Part shown: in pieces, positions 6,740 to 7,277 of the stretch | Layout of the letters: each line of letters starts with the position of its first letter | Position numbering within the stretch: the first letter of the stretch is position 1 | Source of the DNA: an uncultured Methylococcaceae bacterium | GTDB taxonomy: Bacteria > Pseudomonadota > Gammaproteobacteria > Methylococcales > Methylomonadaceae | NCBI GenBank assembly: GCA_903903365.1 | Contig: CAIUYS010000524.1 | Span: 1 to 7,277 of the forward strand | Direction of reading: 5' to 3' | Length of the DNA stretch: 7,277 nt | Program-made: the position numbers and the translations under genes | The notes under the pieces: generated by a model | Told to the model about the DNA's origin: nothing | The model's database searches: none | Seen by the model: the letters and a program-made list of their open reading frames with translations, nothing else

Positions 6740-6985
6740 CTATTTATTGGCTACCTCAATTTCTTCCGCAGTCACTTTGTTATCTTTGTTGGCATCCAGT
6801 TTATCAAAATTATTTATTATACGTAGTGCATTGCCAGCTTCGGCTTCTGCCTTGGAAACACCACCATCTTTATTAGTATCCAATTCTTTAACACGATTAA
6901 TAACTTCATCATTTGTAAATGCGCTAGAGGTAGTTGTTAGCCAACATAACGCTATGCATATAAAAATTTTTAAAATAGATTTCAT
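6740..6985 (-). CDS. Small exported protein with two EF-hand calcium-binding loops
   Basis: The 81-residue product has a signal peptide (K2, K6, hydrophobic about 4-17, likely cleavage at SSA/F after residue 22). The mature protein is about 59 residues and consists almost only of two canonical EF-hand loops. Loop 1 is DTNKDGGVSKAE with D36, N38, D40, G42, S44 and E47 at ligand positions 1, 3, 5, 7, 9 and 12. Loop 2 is DANKDNKVTAEE with D64, N66, D68, K70, T72 and E75. All acidic ligands needed for calcium binding are present, so a periplasmic or secreted calcium-binding role is likely; the partner is unknown. The start is well supported by AGAGGA on the minus strand 7 nt before the ATG. The gene stands alone, converges on the channel gene, and has two inverted repeats in its upstream region. 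Confidence 0.9.
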   Translation of the reverse strand: MKSILKIFICIALCWLTTTSSAFTNDEVINRVKELDTNKDGGVSKAEAEAGNALRIINNFDKLDANKDNKVTAEEIEVANK

Positions 6986-7011
6986 GATACTTTCCTCTAT
7001 AAAGAATGTCG

Positions 7012-7052
7012 TTAACTCAATCTTCAGTGAATTTAACTTGGTATTGAGTTAA
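7012..7052 (-). repeat. Perfect 10-bp inverted repeat upstream of the EF-hand gene
   Basis: TTAACTCAAT at 7012-7021 is the exact reverse complement of ATTGAGTTAA at 7043-7052, with a 21-nt gap. It lies 27-67 nt before the EF-hand start codon, where a 5' leader hairpin or a two-half-site operator would sit. The long gap suits a DNA-binding dimer spanning two helical turns, since the centres of the arms are 31 bp apart. Confidence 0.5.
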
Positions 7053-7066
7053 TGAAATAGTCGATT

Positions 7067-7095
7067 AGTAATGAAAGCACCTTACTTTCGTTACT
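7067..7095. repeat. 11-bp hairpin with 7-nt loop upstream of the EF-hand gene
   Basis: AGTAATGAAAG (7067-7077) and CTTTCGTTACT (7085-7095) are inverted repeats with one non-Watson-Crick position. That position is a U-G wobble if transcribed from the plus strand and an A-C mismatch from the minus strand. No T run follows in either direction, so it does not look like a standard terminator for the minus-strand gene ending at 7176. Confidence 0.5.
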
Positions 7096-7175
7096 GCTTG
7101 AAAATATTTTGTGTGCTTATATCTTGTTAGTTTAAGTGCTATAAGCCAAGCAACGAATGAAGTTTAATCAAAAAA

Positions 7176-7277
7176 TCATTTTTTTGCCAAATCAGAATTA
7201 ATCCAACCTTCTTTAGCAAAATAACGAGCTAATTCTGTTGATATCTTTTCGGCCATATCTGCTGCCTGTGTTGCAGA
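7176..7277 (-). CDS. C-terminal end of an unrecognised minus-strand protein (5' part outside window)
   Basis: Reading the minus strand from the window edge, the frame is open for 33 codons to TGA at 7176-7178. The peptide includes ADMAEKISTELARYFAKEGW and ends SDLAKK. It reads as an amphipathic helix closed by G-W-I, a plausible natural C-terminus, and it has no stop up to the edge. I recognise no family from so short a piece. The gene points the same way as the EF-hand gene, about 190 nt before its start, so the two might be co-transcribed or separately promoted. The chance of a 33-codon open frame in AT-rich DNA is not negligible. Confidence 0.55.
   Translation of the reverse strand, partial: SATQAADMAEKISTELARYFAKEGWINSDLAKK

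Noticed and set aside
6747..7052. 101-codon open frame on the plus strand opposite the EF-hand gene
   Set aside because: It is antisense to a gene with clear EF-hand loops, signal peptide and Shine-Dalgarno, and its own product is low in recognisable features.

Overview
The window looks like chromosomal DNA of a Gram-negative proteobacterium, most likely gamma- or betaproteobacterial. The reasons are a LexA-type C-terminus, a DnaQ/Cho-type DNA-repair fusion next to it, an exported protein with a classical lipobox, and Shine-Dalgarno-led genes. I cannot name the genus from the sequence.

Layout, left to right. Bases 1-147 hold the end of a LexA-like repressor/protease gene. A 44-codon gene with a strong ribosome binding site follows (189-323). 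It overlaps a 477-residue nuclease (316-1749) that joins a DEDDh 3'-5' exonuclease to a UvrC/Cho-type GIY-YIG endonuclease. Together they look like a damage-response cassette. Bases 1750-3333 contain no intact gene that I can support. This stretch holds decaying material: a LysR-type C-terminal fragment on the minus strand (about 2602-2733), several inverted repeats, and a clear but broken second copy of part of the next gene (3023-3214). Bases 3334-6245 form a two-gene unit, a predicted lipoprotein of unknown function followed, with almost no gap, by a large MscS-family mechanosensitive channel that carries a signal peptide and an extra periplasmic domain. Bases 6246-6739 are gene-free as far as I can see. 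On the minus strand, 6740-6985 encodes a small exported two-EF-hand protein with two inverted repeats upstream, and 7176-7277 is the C-terminal end of another minus-strand gene that runs off the window.

How the genes may work together. The left block fits DNA repair: LexA controls damage genes, and the fusion nuclease could incise DNA with its GIY-YIG half and trim it with its exonuclease half. The right block fits an envelope function: lipoprotein and channel are probably co-transcribed and the lipoprotein may be a periplasmic or outer-membrane partner of the channel. The most notable findings are the pseudogene of a lipoprotein paralogue directly upstream of the intact gene, the conserved-looking lipoprotein-channel pairing, and the small unrecognised gene between lexA and the nuclease.
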